Origin: Exaiptasia diaphana
Lineage: Eukaryota > Cnidaria > Anthozoa > Actiniaria > Aiptasiidae
Assembly: GCF_001417965.1 (NCBI RefSeq)
Contig: NW_018388203.1
Location: 446,580-510,579, forward strand
DNA: 64,000 nucleotides
Direction: 5' to 3'
Of the stretch, positions 25,901 to 39,800 are shown piece after piece. The position numbers were made by a program, and so were the translations under genes. Within the stretch, counting starts at the first letter, position 1. Every line of letters starts with the position of its first letter. The notes under the pieces were generated by a model. The model ran no database searches. It worked only from the letters and a program-made list of their open reading frames with translations, and was not told the origin of the DNA.

Positions 25901-28900
25901 CAGACTCTAGCATTCAAACACTGTGATGGTGTAGTTGATATCCAGCAACCTCCAACAGACAATGGTATTGATGCTGTAAGTATCTTAGTTAGTGTATTCT
26001 ACTACCTTTAGTAAAGTACAAATCTGTAAGAAAGATAAAAAGAAGTTCCTAACTATAAACCATGATTAATATATAATTTAATTTCCCTTGACATGTACAT
26101 GTAATATATCTTTGTTATTTCAGATTGTTCGTCCAAAATTAGTGAATGCTCGATACTGTGACAAGTTTGCTCATGTCCGCTGGAAGGATGGTACCATTAT
26201 GCATGTCCATGTCAGTGGTCCAGTACATAGGAACTTTGAACAAAGAATGTTATCTGCTTTAGATTCTTACAAGAAAAGGTGTCTATTTGTAATGTCTTGT
26301 TCATTCCTTTACTTTTCATTATTTCATTCCATAATTCATTCATTTCATCTTTTAATTCATATATCCCGTCCTTATTCATTTATTCATCTATTCTTTAGTC
26401 AATTCATTAATTTATTCATTGAGTCATTGACAAACACGTTCATTCTTTTATTGCTTTTTCCCCCTCTTCCATCCTTTCAAACATTCATCTTATCTTGTAG
26501 AATTGAGTGGCTCCAGCAAGGCAGTCGTGAGTTGTTTGGAACAGTCATTGAAGATCAAGTTACTATTCTTATTGACACTTCAGCATCCATGGCCTCTCGT
26601 TTGTTCCTAGTTAAAGACAAGCTTTACCGTCTAATGCAGGTACATGGACAACACGAAATTGCATTTTTTTATAGTTAGTGATATAGAATACTCACAAAAC
26701 TCAACTCAGTTCTGTGCACCTGTATGCACTCGACCTGACCCAGCTTTTTCAGAGGTCTTGCACCTCTAAATAAAAGTCATTGTGATTGGCTGGCTAGAAC
26801 AATAGGCTCTATTGTTTATGCCTCATTCTTTAGAGTCACGCTGTGTTGAGCCAACCAATTACCAGCAATGATCCCAGCTTTTTAGTTGATTTTTGATGTA
26901 ATTTTATATTTTTCCTTATAAACATGATCTAAGGATGATTATATTTTAGGAACAACTTCGTCACAAAGTCAAGTTCAATCTAATGAAGTTTGATACTAAA
27001 GTACAAGCATGGCGTGATCGGCTGGTTGATTGTAACACACATGTAAGAAAAGCAAAATCTCTGCCTCACTGTACACTGTACACTGTCTACTTCCTAACAA
27101 ATTCACATTGCTATCATAAAGCATTGACAAACGTTTTGGCGATTGATTGATTGAGTGAGTGAGTGATAGTTTGACTGATTTATTTGTTCATTAAATGTTT
27201 TGCTAGAACCTTGATAATGCATGGCAATGGGTGAAAGGACTGAGTACTGGAGGATCCACAAATACTTTAGCAGCTCTGAAACAGGCTTTATCTGATCAAC
27301 AATGTCGTGGAATCTACCTACTTACCGATGGACGACCTGATCAGGTTCATATTTTGTTAAAAGTTTTCATTTGTTGTTGTTGTTGTTGTTGTTGTTAATA
27401 TTTTTTATCTGATGTAACTTATCTTTCCTATGACTTGAATCTACAGCCTCCAACTTCCATCCATGCACAAGTACACCTTCTCGACCCAGTACCAATTCAT
27501 ACCATCTCGTTCAATTGTGCTGATAGCGAGGCTAATGAGTTTTTATGCCAGCTTGCGTCAGCAACTAATGCCAGGTATAGCTGGACCTTAATGATTGATA
27601 TGATACATAAATAACACTGATGGTGATACTAATAATGTTAATCGTAGCAATAATTGTTGTTAGTTCTGTAATATCTTTGGGGACATCATGATAACGTAAC
27701 AACTGTACAGTGATGATTGTAGTTTTAATATGACGATGTTCCAATAAAAGTTTGTTGTTTTGTTGTTGTAGGTTTCATTATTTCTCTGAGGATGGATATG
27801 ACATCAATGGACCAAAGCCATACGAGGTAAGACCCCGACCAACTGCTTTAAATTGTCAGTCTTTAGACAATCTTTAAAAAATAATAGCAATAATAAATGA
27901 TAATAGGTCTTCATCAAATCCGAGATAAAAGTAAATATCTTTACTTACAATGTAATGAACGAATAAGGTAAACGTAGATTTAATTATAAAATATAGTTCA
28001 ACAGTAGTATCCACAGCCTGCAATAAACGAAACGCTGATTGAGAACTATTTTTCCCAACAGAGCGAAGATCTGAGGTTGCTAAGAGAAGAGATTGAAAAA
28101 GGCTTGTCTGACATGAAGAAGATTGCTATGTTAAGAAATGAGTGTGCCCAGTTGGACTGGTATGGCTCCAATACTGGACGTTGCTCAAAGTAAGACGTGA
28201 AACAAAATTACACCTTTACATCACCGTTCGTTAGTATTTTTCTTTATCTTTGATACTTGTTTAGTTGGTAATTCTTTTTATGGTCAGCAATTATTTTTAT
28301 GTTTTCTGCGTTTTAAAAGCACAAACCATAAATGTTTGTGAGCCTAACACTGATTCTTCATAAATCTTAAGGACTCATTCTGGTTCGCGACCTGCACGGC
28401 CAACATCCGCCAAGAACAGAATGGTTCCTTCTCCGCCATCATCTGTGCGACCTTCAAGTGCTCGTGTGCGTCCCGCAAGTGGCCGTTCCTTGTCCTCAAG
28501 TACCGGTATACGCCATAGTAGCTTTAAAGACTACATTGTTAATGATGCTGTTAAAGACATCCCAGCACGTAAGCCAAGAGACAGAGAGTTTGTAGTTTCA
28601 GAGACACGTTCAAGTCAATTAAGACTCAACTTGAGAAAGCAAACTAGTAGTGACTGGATGTTGTCTGAAACACGAAACTACTTGGCAAGAAAACCTGAAG
28701 ATTACAAGAAAACGAAAACCAAAGGTGAACTCGATGTCTGCACGACGTTATGTCTTAACTAGTAAATATGAGGCGTTTCCTGAACCCTTGTCTATGCACT
28801 TTCCCCACATACTACGCCTTTTAATGTTTATTTTGTTTATGGCAGAAGTTTAGAAAGAATATTAACGTTTCTTACATTTTTATTCTAGTTCGCACAAAGA

Positions 28901-31900
28901 AAAGGAAGAACACTAAGGCAAAAGTCGATGAGTATGTTTCATAACCATAGTTAATAGATAAATGATTGCGAGTGATTTGGATGGATGTTTGGATGAATGG
29001 GAAAGAACGAATGGCTAGCATACTTAATTAATGGTGAATGGCCAGAATAATAAATGGTTGGATGGATTAATGACTAACTGCATTGTTCATATATTTTTAG
29101 CATTCAGGAGGTATCAGTTAAGCAGTAAGTACTTAAATTTCGTTTCCTTTTTTCCATAATTGTGGTAAACACAGTATACCTAACCTTGTATGTCTTAATG
29201 TAGATGGCTTAAAGAACATGGTCTGGTTGGCCGTAAACTTACAATACTGGATGCACTGTCACCAACTCTAATCCCCCATACCACTAAATACGTACCGATA
29301 CTGGATAAACACATACTGTCTAAAGTCTTTGACCAGGTAAACTTTTATATTCATATATGTGTGCTTATTAAATAATATTTGTACAGCGATCGTGTGGAAA
29401 GATGTTACGAATTCCAGAACTACCTTAGTTCCAGTAGAGACTCTTAGGGCGAAAACAGGCGAACGAATCATCACTGATATTTCATGTAATTTGATTATCA
29501 ATTTTCATTTGCTGGCTTTTTGTTTTTAAATAATAACAGGTTTCTGGAGAAAGTAAACTTTGTGATGTTCTTTTTGTTCAAAAGATACAGACCAGTTTGT
29601 GACGTCTTCCATCTTTTTCAGGTTCTTCCTCTTGCACACACATCAGGTAGCAATCGTGACGAGGTTCAACTAGTCAATCCACAGGCCGTTAATTTGAAGG
29701 CTTATGAAGCCAAAGTAGAGGAAGCTATCAAACTTTATTCAAGGTGAGGCCAGAATGAACGATTGCCGAGTGCAATGTAGGAATAATTTGTACGTCGTAT
29801 GGGCAAAAATGTATGTCACAATTCCACGTGATACTGACACATTGAATTTACGCGCGAACTTTCGTAAGATTGAACAAAGACGATGACGGACGATTTTTAA
29901 GCGTTCTTACGCATTACTTTTATCATAGTTAGTAAAACCCTAACCTCTCCCTCTACTAACTATGCTTTTATCAAAACCAATGAGATTGACTCAGCATTTT
30001 CAATATATTTAACAGAAAACTCGACGAACTAGTTTACTTTGGTTTGAGTGACCAAGAACGAATCAAGTAAGTCGATACGATGTTTTTCTCCCTTCACTTC
30101 TTTCTTTATTGTCAGTCACGTGTCACGAGGGTTAGTTCTTCGATTTTCAGCACCATTGAAGGAGTATGTGGCTGTGAATGTAGATTGTATTGATGCAAGT
30201 CCATGTAGTAATAGAGTACTTGCTCTATTTTCATATGCTATAGATATCCCGAAGACAGCGTACCGTCATTCTCTGCAAATAGACAATCCATGATGAGAGA
30301 CTTAGAGGATCAGGGCTGGCAAGTTAGAAGAGAGGATATCATGTTGCTAGAAAAGGAGATCGAACAAGCCAACACTTTCTTGGTTCAGTCTCAAGATCTT
30401 AGAAAGGCTTCAGAACAGGTAGACGTACTGGTGTCATTTGTTTATACTACGTCTCTACGATGTCTATATTGCCATTGCCATGTCTCTTACATGTTTTACC
30501 GATTTGTGAGCAGAAACCTCGTTGATTTTCTCGGGCAGAAAATACACGCAGTGTTCATAACAATTTCTGTTTGTCTTCAGGCTGCAAAAGAAATAGCAGA
30601 AGAGCAAAGAAGAGCTCGCGAGGAGATGGAAAATAAACGAATCGAGAAAATCATGTCGAAGGTAGTCTCGTTGAAATCCAATGATGTTGCTCCTTGCTTT
30701 ATTCTTTACACCCCGTTTCGTGTTTTCTTTTTTACTGTTTTTCATTTTTAAAAACTGAATTATTTCCATCTCTTTTTCACTTTTTTTATACTCATTATGC
30801 ATGTTCGCTTTGATACCCAGAGTGCATCAACGACTGCAGTACCTACCCAGTCCACCCCGCAAGGGAACAAATACCGGCTTCGACATCATAAGGTCGTAGC
30901 CCGTAACGAGGTAGACGGGTTTTATTATCCAGGATTAGTTCGTAAATGCGTCAATCCTCGATATGTAGAGGTTGATTTTGACGGCTTTGAACGGCAAGTT
31001 GTAGGAGTACGATATGTTATACCAATAGAGGGTGCAAGGCCGTGCCCTTCCTTGAAGGTACGTCACCATCGTTATGTCATCATGTTTATATCATACTTAG
31101 TGTTTAATGAATACAGATATTTGAAAAAAGACTTATTCGAGACTTCAAACAAAAAACTAGTTTGATCTCTAATTATTCATTATGTAAAAAGACTACGTTC
31201 TTTGCAGGTTGGTGATTACGTACTTGTTCGTACCCCGATACCCCGTGAAAAAACAGATGATGTCATCATGGACGGGGGATATTGCTATGTACCTGGCATT
31301 GTGCAAGTTGTACCATTGAGAAAAGCAACTGCCTCAAAATGCTACACAGTTTTACGATTCAACGGAAAAAAGGTTGATTAACAATGATAAAATTTATTTT
31401 AACAAATTAATAAATATTAATAAATTATACATGTAGAGATATATACTTCCGCCACGTCAAAACGTACTCTGGATATTGTTGGCAAGCCTTCGGGTCTTTT
31501 GTAATAGAGAAAAGGTTTCAGTGGCCGATCCAGCTGGTGCAGGGGCTGCGTACCCCCTCCTGAGATCTGTATCCTTCAATACTTTTCTTATTAATTTGCA
31601 TCTTCATGGTAATGATTTTTGTGGGGTGCACACCCTCCTGAGAGCCCCACACCCCTCCCTGAGGAAAATTCTCGATCCGCCCTGGGTCTTTCCATTTATA
31701 CTTGAATGTCTAGTAACACTTTATAACTCAATTTCTTGCAGATAACATCAGTCAGGAAAGACCTCATTAAGATAGCTAAGGCTCGTTATACGTTTGCCTG
31801 TCGATATATACGAGATGCTTTAATATCAGCCTATAAAGCGTAAGTAAAATAACCATCTCCTCGGCCTATTTCAATCAATTCATGGACTTTTTTTGACTCG

Positions 31901-34900
31901 GTATTTTAGGCATGCTGGTACTATACTTTTAAAGAGAACTACTGAAAATAGTTCAGTTGCATCATGATCCAGCACTAGACTTACTATCATGCATTGCTCT
32001 GTTCAAGAAATGTTTACTGAAACCAAAATCAAAACGTGCTACCTATTTTTCAGATCTTGTCCATTTGGTTTGTATCCTAATGGTGTTGAAGAACGAAATG
32101 AACTTATTGCAGTCAACAAAGGTGAGTTTTCTTTAGTTACAGAGCCTCCGCACCAGTGCTTATAAGTTTCACAGCCCAAAATCAAAAGGATGGAAAATTG
32201 TTCACGATTGTGAAAGTTTATCGAATCTTAAAAATCTCAGTTTTAGTGTATTGCTGATCCCATCGCTGTTCAAAAATATAGCAGTCACATGGTGCATTAT
32301 ACGTTTAGATGTCGACTGTCGTAAATATATCATGGGTATCCGCGAGTTATTACAATACCGCATACGATCTTCATTTTTTTTTTTTTTTATTTGTTTAACT
32401 TCCTAACAGGAAAAGAAGATCTTGAAAATTCCAGAAGCAGATCAAATAGTAGTTCGAGCGAACATTCGGAAAAATTAAACGAAGCTAGTCGATCGAGAAG
32501 TCCTTCAAATTCAAGTTCGGGAAGTCGAAGCAGATCAAGAAGTCGAAGTCGTAGCCGTTCTCCAAGCCCAGCGAGAAGCGAGAGTTCGATCGAGAGCGAT
32601 AAAGAAAGTGAGCCGCCTTCGCCGAAATCTCCCAAACGTAAGTACAATAATATAGCAGTATTAAATTAAATATGTTAGAAGAATACAGATTCTTTTGTAG
32701 TGAGAGAATCTGTGAACTTCAAGAGCTGCTGTGGTGCCTATATTTACCAATTTTGAAGATGGAATCCAAAAACAGAGAAAAATATTTACTCTTTACTATA
32801 TTTCGTTACTGTTGCTGACATATTCTATGTACCTCTTGATTACTAAAGGAAGATCAAGAAGCCCGACTGATCATTTTGAAGACCTTAAAAAAGAACTAGA
32901 CGAGAAACATGCCACGCAGTTGAATGAAATCAGGGAACAGCGTGACAAACTTGAACTACTTCAACAACAACTCGCAGAAGAGCAAAAGAAACAGAAGCAG
33001 CAACAGGATGCCTTGGAACAGAAGCAAAAAGAGTTACAAGATAAACAGGATGAACTAGTACAGGCACAGATAGAAGAACATAAGGACAAACAAAACAGGT
33101 ACTGATTGTTTGCTTAAAATCGATTGGTTCAATGGTGGGTTTGTTAATTGATTGATTGATTGATTGGTCGTTGATTGATTGATTGGTCGCTGATTGATTG
33201 ATTGATTGGTCGTTGATTGGTTGATTGATTGATTGGTCGCTGATTGATTGATTGGTCGCTGATTGATTGATTGGTCGTCGATTGGTTGATTTGTCGTTGA
33301 TTGATTGATTGACTTGTCGTTGATTGATTGATTGATTTGTCGTTGATTGATTGATTGATTTGTCGTTGATTGATTGATTGATTGAGCCTGTCTTGTGTAA
33401 CTGTGTTTTTTAATGTTTATTAAGTAATTGTTTTTTATGTGATGGCGTTTGACAGGTTACAAGAAGAGCAGAAAAGACTGCAAGAACAACAAGAAGATCT
33501 CTTAAAGAAACAAAGAGATCAGCAAGAACAGCTGCTTATGCAGCAATACAACCAGACCCAGTCCCTACAGCTACAGCAACAGCAACTTATGCAAATGCTG
33601 GCCACCAATCAACAGCCAAAGAAAGACCAAGCAGTAGAGACTGACAAAACTCATGATTCCTCACCAAAACGATCACCAAGACACTCTTCAAGTACCTCTC
33701 CAAAACGATCGCCTGTTCCTTCTCCTAGAAATTCAAAACCAAGCTCTAAAAGGTCGTCACCCAGGCCATCGCGTCCATCCTCAAGCAAGAGGTCGAGTAG
33801 AAAGCCTTCCACTTCCGGTGAAAACGTCGACGTCAGTGCCAGTGATACGGACAGTTCTTCATCCGACGAGTCCGACGCCTCGTCCAAGGCATCAGCTAAA
33901 AATGGCCATGATAATGTTGATGGTTCTAAGAAACCTGATGCTGGGGAAGAAGAAGGTCCACCGAATATCCAATTTCATATGTCAGATAATAACGAGGCGT
34001 GTTTACTAACAAAGGGATCCCATGGATTACTTATATGTAAGTTATCGTGTTTTATTCACTTCTTATCGTTTGGCCTGCGGAGCGGCTAAGCTCGGCTATT
34101 TATTTTTTGATTTTTGCAATCACGGTCAAAGAACCCTTTATTCTCATGATTCGTTTGTTCATCCATTTAGCAAGGGGCTCCTGGCTGGTCTTTTCTGTCG
34201 CCGCGATGGTTCTCTGTTTAATTTCTGTTCTAAGTCTATATGTTCTTCAAGTTTGTAAGCCAATGGAATGGAGCAAATAACACAAAATGTCTCTTTGTCT
34301 AGTAACTATTTTGTCACTCTCTCAAAATAAATAGTATTTACTTATTTACTTGTTTGTTTATCCTATTTGTTTACGTTTTGTTATAGCTCGTCTTCCTCCA
34401 GATGTTGACCCAGCCATCGAGACACGACACGTCCCGAAACAAATCAGTGAAGGAGAAGAAGTCCTTGCGAGATGGGCAGATGAGGGATGGTATTACAGAG
34501 GTACTACCAACTTGATTCGATTGACTCACCACTATTCAAATTACTTTGGGTCCAATCCAATTTAGTTGTTGTTGTTCTTGTAGCTTTCAGTGATCCCAGA
34601 ACGCCATAATCGTCTTTTTTGTTTTTCTTTTGTCTTTTTTGATAATCTAATACATCGTTGCTCGTTATCTTGTCATGATCTTGTTGTGTTCAGGTACTCG
34701 TGGGCTGTTGTTGTATTTTTGTTTTGTGTTAAGTATAATATTGGTATTTCCAGGTACTGTTCGACAGGAGTGTGGCGATGGTACGTTCTTCATCGAAGAC
34801 AGTGTTGGTGATCTTGAACAGATCCCAAGGGTTGATATCATAACTGATGAAGATGACGCCGATAATGTTATCAAGGTAAAGACGGCGCGAGAACACGTTA

Positions 34901-36490
34901 TTGTGGTGGATTAGGAAGACTAGTTACCATTTGAATAATTGCTTATGATTTGTTTTCATTTCAGGAAGGTGATCCCATCGTAGGCTTACATCCAAGCTTC
35001 TCTTACAGTTATGCACCAGGTAAATGAAATGTTTTCCGAATGAAACTATGTTTCGCAAAATATCTTTACAAAAGAAATCAGGGTCTTAGCCAATTGACAT
35101 CCACATGCAAATGTATCACAATAGAAAATAACCTATAAACTGAACTGTTAGGTGTGGTGATTAGCCTTGAGGATGATAACATGCATCAAGTTCGCTATTA
35201 TGATGGTATCGAGGCCATGGTTCCCAGAGAAGAGCTATACATGTTACCACCAGAGAAGTTCGAAGCTGACTGTGCGTATATCTTAGCATGTGAAGAAAGT
35301 CTTGTTGGCCAGGCAGTGGTGGCCAGGAATGATAACGATGGTACCTTTCACCTCGGTACGTTTCTTCATCTTTTTTTTCATTTTACGTCTGGTAAAGCAA
35401 AAATTCGGACTCCAGGTTGTCAATGTGAATATTCTTTGTTTCAGGGACAGTCCGAGAACGTGTTGGTAATGGTCGTCAATACATCATCGAATGGGCGGAC
35501 CAGTCTGTACAACTACAGGTTAGTGTCCAGCTCAGGACTTTTAACTGACTTTACATTCAAAAGGGCATCAGTGAAGATACGATACGTTATCGCGCACAAG
35601 AGTGAAACACTACGCATGCGCTCTTCCATTTGGCTAGCACTCATATGGAAGAACTATGTTGATTGTTGCTTATCAACTAAGCAACTGCCAATCAATCAGT
35701 TTATCGACCAATCAATCTCTAGCCAACCATCAGCCATCAACCTATTATAATTTTATTCCATCGTCAGAGCTCTGGATACATCTTTGGTGCGCATACCAAA
35801 CGACATCCGCTGTCAATTGGGGACCGTGTGCTCGCGCTCGCAGATCCAGGTACGGCACTATTAATAAACATTGGGACCACGCTTACACGATCAGTTTTGT
35901 GAAGTCTTTGTTCTGTTCCTTGCCTCCTTCTGCAAGTTTCGCTGGTTTTCCCTCCCTTACTTGTACGAGTTGAGTGAATATGCAATCAAAATACAAATGT
36001 AGACAGAGTGTGACAGATGGTACACCTCGGTGAATCTTGAAGTCTGAATAAAAACAGGATGAGAGAAATACAGGATCCGTAACATTTTTTTCTATTTTGC
36101 ATAGCATGCGACTTCATCTTTTACCAATTTAACAGCTAGAATCCATTGTATTGCCTCCAATGGAGCTACCTATTTGAGGGCCTATTGGAGACTTGATCTA
36201 GCATGCTATATGATTCTCATTCTTTTCTTTTTCAGCGACGTACGTTTATGTGCCTGGTTGGATCACAGGATCTAATGGACGAAGGCTTGTCGTCAAATTT
36301 TGTAACGGAAAAAGGTATGCTTAGTACAATGTCTGCATTATAGCAGTATAACATTCTAACTGGTTGGTATCGCTCTATTCATAGCTCAAGTCACGTGGAT
36401 CCCCTGCAATGTTTCTGGCTATCACGTGATTACTTTGATCGAGTGGTTGAATTTTACAAGAAGCGAAAGGGACAAGACGAACAAAGCTAG
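22916..36490 (+). CDS. VWA3B: VWA3B-like protein with two VWA domains and tandem Tudor-like/DUF4537 modules
   Basis: Forty-one exons, 1,899 aa; human VWA3B is about 1,300. Exons: 22916-22961, 23647-23816, 23921-23993, 24071-24162, 24264-24361, 24477-24789, 25028-25096, 25167-25267, 25341-25576, 25682-25782, 25856-25975, 26124-26278, 26501-26639, 26950-27042, 27207-27344, 27447-27574, 27772-27826, 28062-28189, 28372-28724, 28889-28931, 29101-29124, 29204-29336, 29622-29743, 30016-30066, 30244-30418, 30581-30661, 30821-31057, 31208-31372, 31742-31839, 32054-32121, 32410-32637, 32849-33098, 33456-34036, 34387-34500, 34754-34875, 34965-35019, 35152-35355, 35445-35518, 35768-35849, 36236-36314, 36385-36490. 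A WL-HGL-KL motif occurs three times (about residues 70, 430 and 893). A degenerate VWA (about 160-340) precedes a canonical one (525-710) with MIDAS DTSAS and LLTDG. Tudor-like DUF4537 blocks lie near 1080-1210 and 1620-1899, split by an RS-rich, coiled-coil, Gln-rich and Ser-rich insert. The first exon is less certain than the rest; an alternative start is the ATG at 23691. Molecular role poorly known. Confidence 0.88.
31519..31684. mobile_element. Decayed hAT-like MITE
   Basis: The left end reads CAGTGGCCGATCCAG and the right end reads CTCGATCCGCCCTG, approximately its reverse complement. CAGTGGCGGATC-type termini are typical of hAT non-autonomous elements. Internal C-rich and G-rich tracts also mirror each other. 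No clear target duplication remains. It lies in a VWA3B intron. Confidence 0.45.
33140..33388. repeat. GATT-rich minisatellite in VWA3B intron
   Basis: About 250 bp made of units such as TGATTGATTGATTGGTCGT, with the GATT count varying per unit and GTCG separating them. It lies between the two Gln-rich coiled-coil exons (ends 33098, starts 33456). Smaller GATT tracts occur in other introns of the same gene (25610-25670 and near 27145). Confidence 0.9.
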
Positions 36491-36815
36491 GGAAAGAAAG
36501 CCAGTCAACCTAACGTTGCTTTTATAACGCCCTTTAATTCGATAAATACTCTGTAAAGATTGCAAAAGATTTATAAAATGTAAATGGAATTCTACATTCA
36601 AAGGTCAATCTCAATACATCTTTATTCTGGGGAGAGGTTGGCATTTCACTCGAAATGATTAAGGATTTCACGATGAAATGTGTATTTTGATAGAAAATAA
36701 AATAATTCTAACCAAAAAGCCGGACGCTTCTACGATAGGAATGGGATTTCTGTGTTTTCGAATGTTGCAAGTGGTTGCGGACTCGGAAAGCGGACTATTT
36801 TCAGTGTCTTCACAA
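36491..36815. terminator. Convergent 3' ends of VWA3B and eIF5B with overlapping poly(A) signals
   Basis: Only 325 bp separate the two stop codons. The plus-strand AATAAA for VWA3B is at 36696-36701. The minus-strand AATAAA for eIF5B is TTTATT at 36620-36625. Each signal lies beyond the other, so the two mRNAs probably overlap by about 100 nt in their 3' UTRs. Confidence 0.6.
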
Positions 36816-39800
36816 TTAGAGAATTTGGAAAAGTTTTTTCAACTCGATCATCAGCTGCCAGTCGCTCTTCTGCAGATCTTCCCTGAAGTATTCTTTGACT
36901 GCGTTGATTGATTCACGGCTTATCTGAAAGACAACACGTCCCTACTGTTATCTCTTTGAATGTATTATAGGAACTTAACGGAAAAATGATTTTGAAAGAA
37001 ATAAAGGGAAAAATAGGAAGTGAATTTTGAATCTTCTCGATTCAAAGACATTCAAAGAGTCATCTAATCTGATGTTGTTAATGAACAACCAACATGGCTG
37101 CCATGAAGCCTACCGAGATGAAATAATTATGATAAAATACATAAAAAATGTGTTTACATGCGGGCCTGTTGTCTGACTTACTTTGCTGACAAGGAGGTCT
37201 TCATGATCAAAATGTCTTCCATATAGTTTAGGTGTTTCGCCAGGAATGTTCTCTATCTTCAGACAAACCTCCATTCCTTTACGTGCTTCCGTGATGTTCT
37301 TGTGGTTGGTTTCGATACTCGATACCACACCTACGTCAATAAACTAGAAAAAGAAAAAAACCGATCTAACATCGTACCAAACGGCCTATGTCAATAAATC
37401 AAATCGACAGTTTTATCTTTTTAAGATTCGAGTATTCTTAAGAGGTACTTTTGAAAAATCTTCGACTATCATACCCTCATACATACAATAAATAATATTT
37501 CTGACCCTTCCCCCGATCACGCGGGCTTCATTGCACCACATACAATTACTTCAAGACCTACACTCTTAGACGGTACACAGATCGGCGTTCCTTCCTTAAC
37601 AATACCAGCTTCTATCGACACACCAACAATGATAGGATCTCTTGAATTAAAGATGTGCTGAGGTAAAATACGCAGTTTACAAGGGAACACGGCGATATTT
37701 TTGAATTCGTCTCTCTTCTTGCGCTTTTGCTCCTATTGATTCAGATATGTAAAGAGTGTTAAATATATAAATAGAAATAGTATTCATAGATATGCGATAT
37801 CTAAAGATATCTATGGAAACTTTACAAAGGAAAGTCATGCTAACGCCCTAGTCGGCGATCAAGTGCAAACACTAAATACATGAAAAAGCTTTCGTAATTT
37901 TAATTTTATTTAAAAATATTGCTAAATTGTACTAAATTGTGCAAATTCCTTTGTTTTCTATTATGTAATGTACACTATATTGCGATAGCAAATACTTTTT
38001 CACGCTTTTAAAAGTGGGCTAGCAAATTATATCGTTTCTTCGACCCTGTTTACATAAGATAGGGTGCCCCTACGCGGTAGGGCTAACTCTGGGTCTTAGG
38101 TGCATTTAACATGAAATAGTCGTTACACTAAATCCGAGGGAAAAAACATACCTCTCTGTACTCTGTAAATTTATCAAACAAATGATAGATGATTTCTGCT
38201 GAGAAAACCTTAATACCAAGACTGTCGGCGAGGTCTTGAGCTTCTCTTTCGATCTTGACATCAAATGCAAGTATAACAGCATACCTGAGAAAACACGACG
38301 CCCGTGAACCCCGAATCGCATGGCCAACACTACTTATAATACATAATGCATGACACAAAAGTAACTTACTGAACTTCGTGCTCCAGCATGATAGAACATT
38401 TCATGACATCTTTCTTGTGCACAGGGCCAATATTCACACCAGCATACTAAATATAACAATAAATTACAATAAATTTCCTTTGTTTATCACTATTGAACTT
38501 CTGCGTTTCATTTAAACTTACCGGAATTTTAGAAGTTTTCAAAAATTCTAAGAGAGCTTCAAGTGAGCCTAGAGTTGAGGCCTGAACATAAACGCCTCTG
38601 TCGGACAGACGAATAGCCTTCAGTGCATCGGACATTATCTTTGATACTTCATTCTATACAGATAAAACAAGAAAATGGATGAGCGGATGAAAGAAAACTG
38701 AAGAAAGCAAATCTTGCACAGCGCGACTCGGGAGAACCATGAAAGGGCGATCAAATAATCACAAAAGATCATTTACCTTACAATAATCGATCTCATCTTC
38801 TTTCTCGGCTACCATTATGGGTACACCAGCAAGCGCCTTTTCTAAGTCCTTCGCAGCAATCTTGACACCCTGAGCAGCCCGAAGCTCTTTGTGTGTGACA
38901 TACTGATTTTTAACACGAAGTTCTTTGAGAGGTTGAGGAGTAAGAAGGGCTCGTATCTGTGTAACTATAGGACCTTCAATACCAGACAGAACAAGAGTAT
39001 CGCCTTCTCTCAACGTACCATTTACCAGGATTACATCAACGGTTGTTCCAAGGCCAGGAAGAGCTTTGACCTGTGCCAGCAAAAATGAGTCAAAGAGATC
39101 AGACGACTTGACATAAATAAAGACTCACGGCGGACAAAAGAAGTTATCCCACCTCTAATACAATGCCATCAAGGTACTCAGAGAATGACAGTTTCTCTGG
39201 AAGTCTAGTTTGAGTAAGTTCTACAACTTGTGAGATGAGATCACCCATCCCATCACCTGAATGAGCAGATGTGGGAATCAAGGACACGTACGATCTTGTA
39301 TCCTTATTGTCGTAGTATAGTGTTGCATTCAAACCCTGTAACACAAAGAATTTAAAAAGCATTAGCTACAAGTATAGATACCTGGCTATATCTTGGTATG
39401 CTTATATCATATCTTTAAATCTATTGATATAACTTTCAATGACTTGACGTACTTGTTCAGCAAACTCCTGGATGACTATTTTCACTCTCTCTTCAAATTC
39501 TTGCTTAGTGTGTCGTTTCTGTTTTCGTATTGTGTTCATGATGCTCGAATCTGGTCCTCGTTTCCATTCAAACAAGCGGTCAACCTAGAAATGAATCAAG
39601 ATAATCCATCATCCAGATCACAAACGAAAAACCTTTTGTATGGAAATTTGCAACTGGCAGAAGTTTAATACAATCCAACTATTTCAATCTATTCGTTATA
39701 TGTCAAAACAAAACAAAATGTTCTTGATATCGGTGTAATACATTACAGTCAAATCATTTCCTACCTTATTTAGTGCTACAACAAAAGGTGTCTTTTTGGC

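Noticed and set aside
30146-30220. Alternative VWA3B exon after TTTTCAG
   Set aside because: The phase does not fit both neighbours; the 30244 acceptor gives a consistent reading (KYPEDSVPSFSANRQ).
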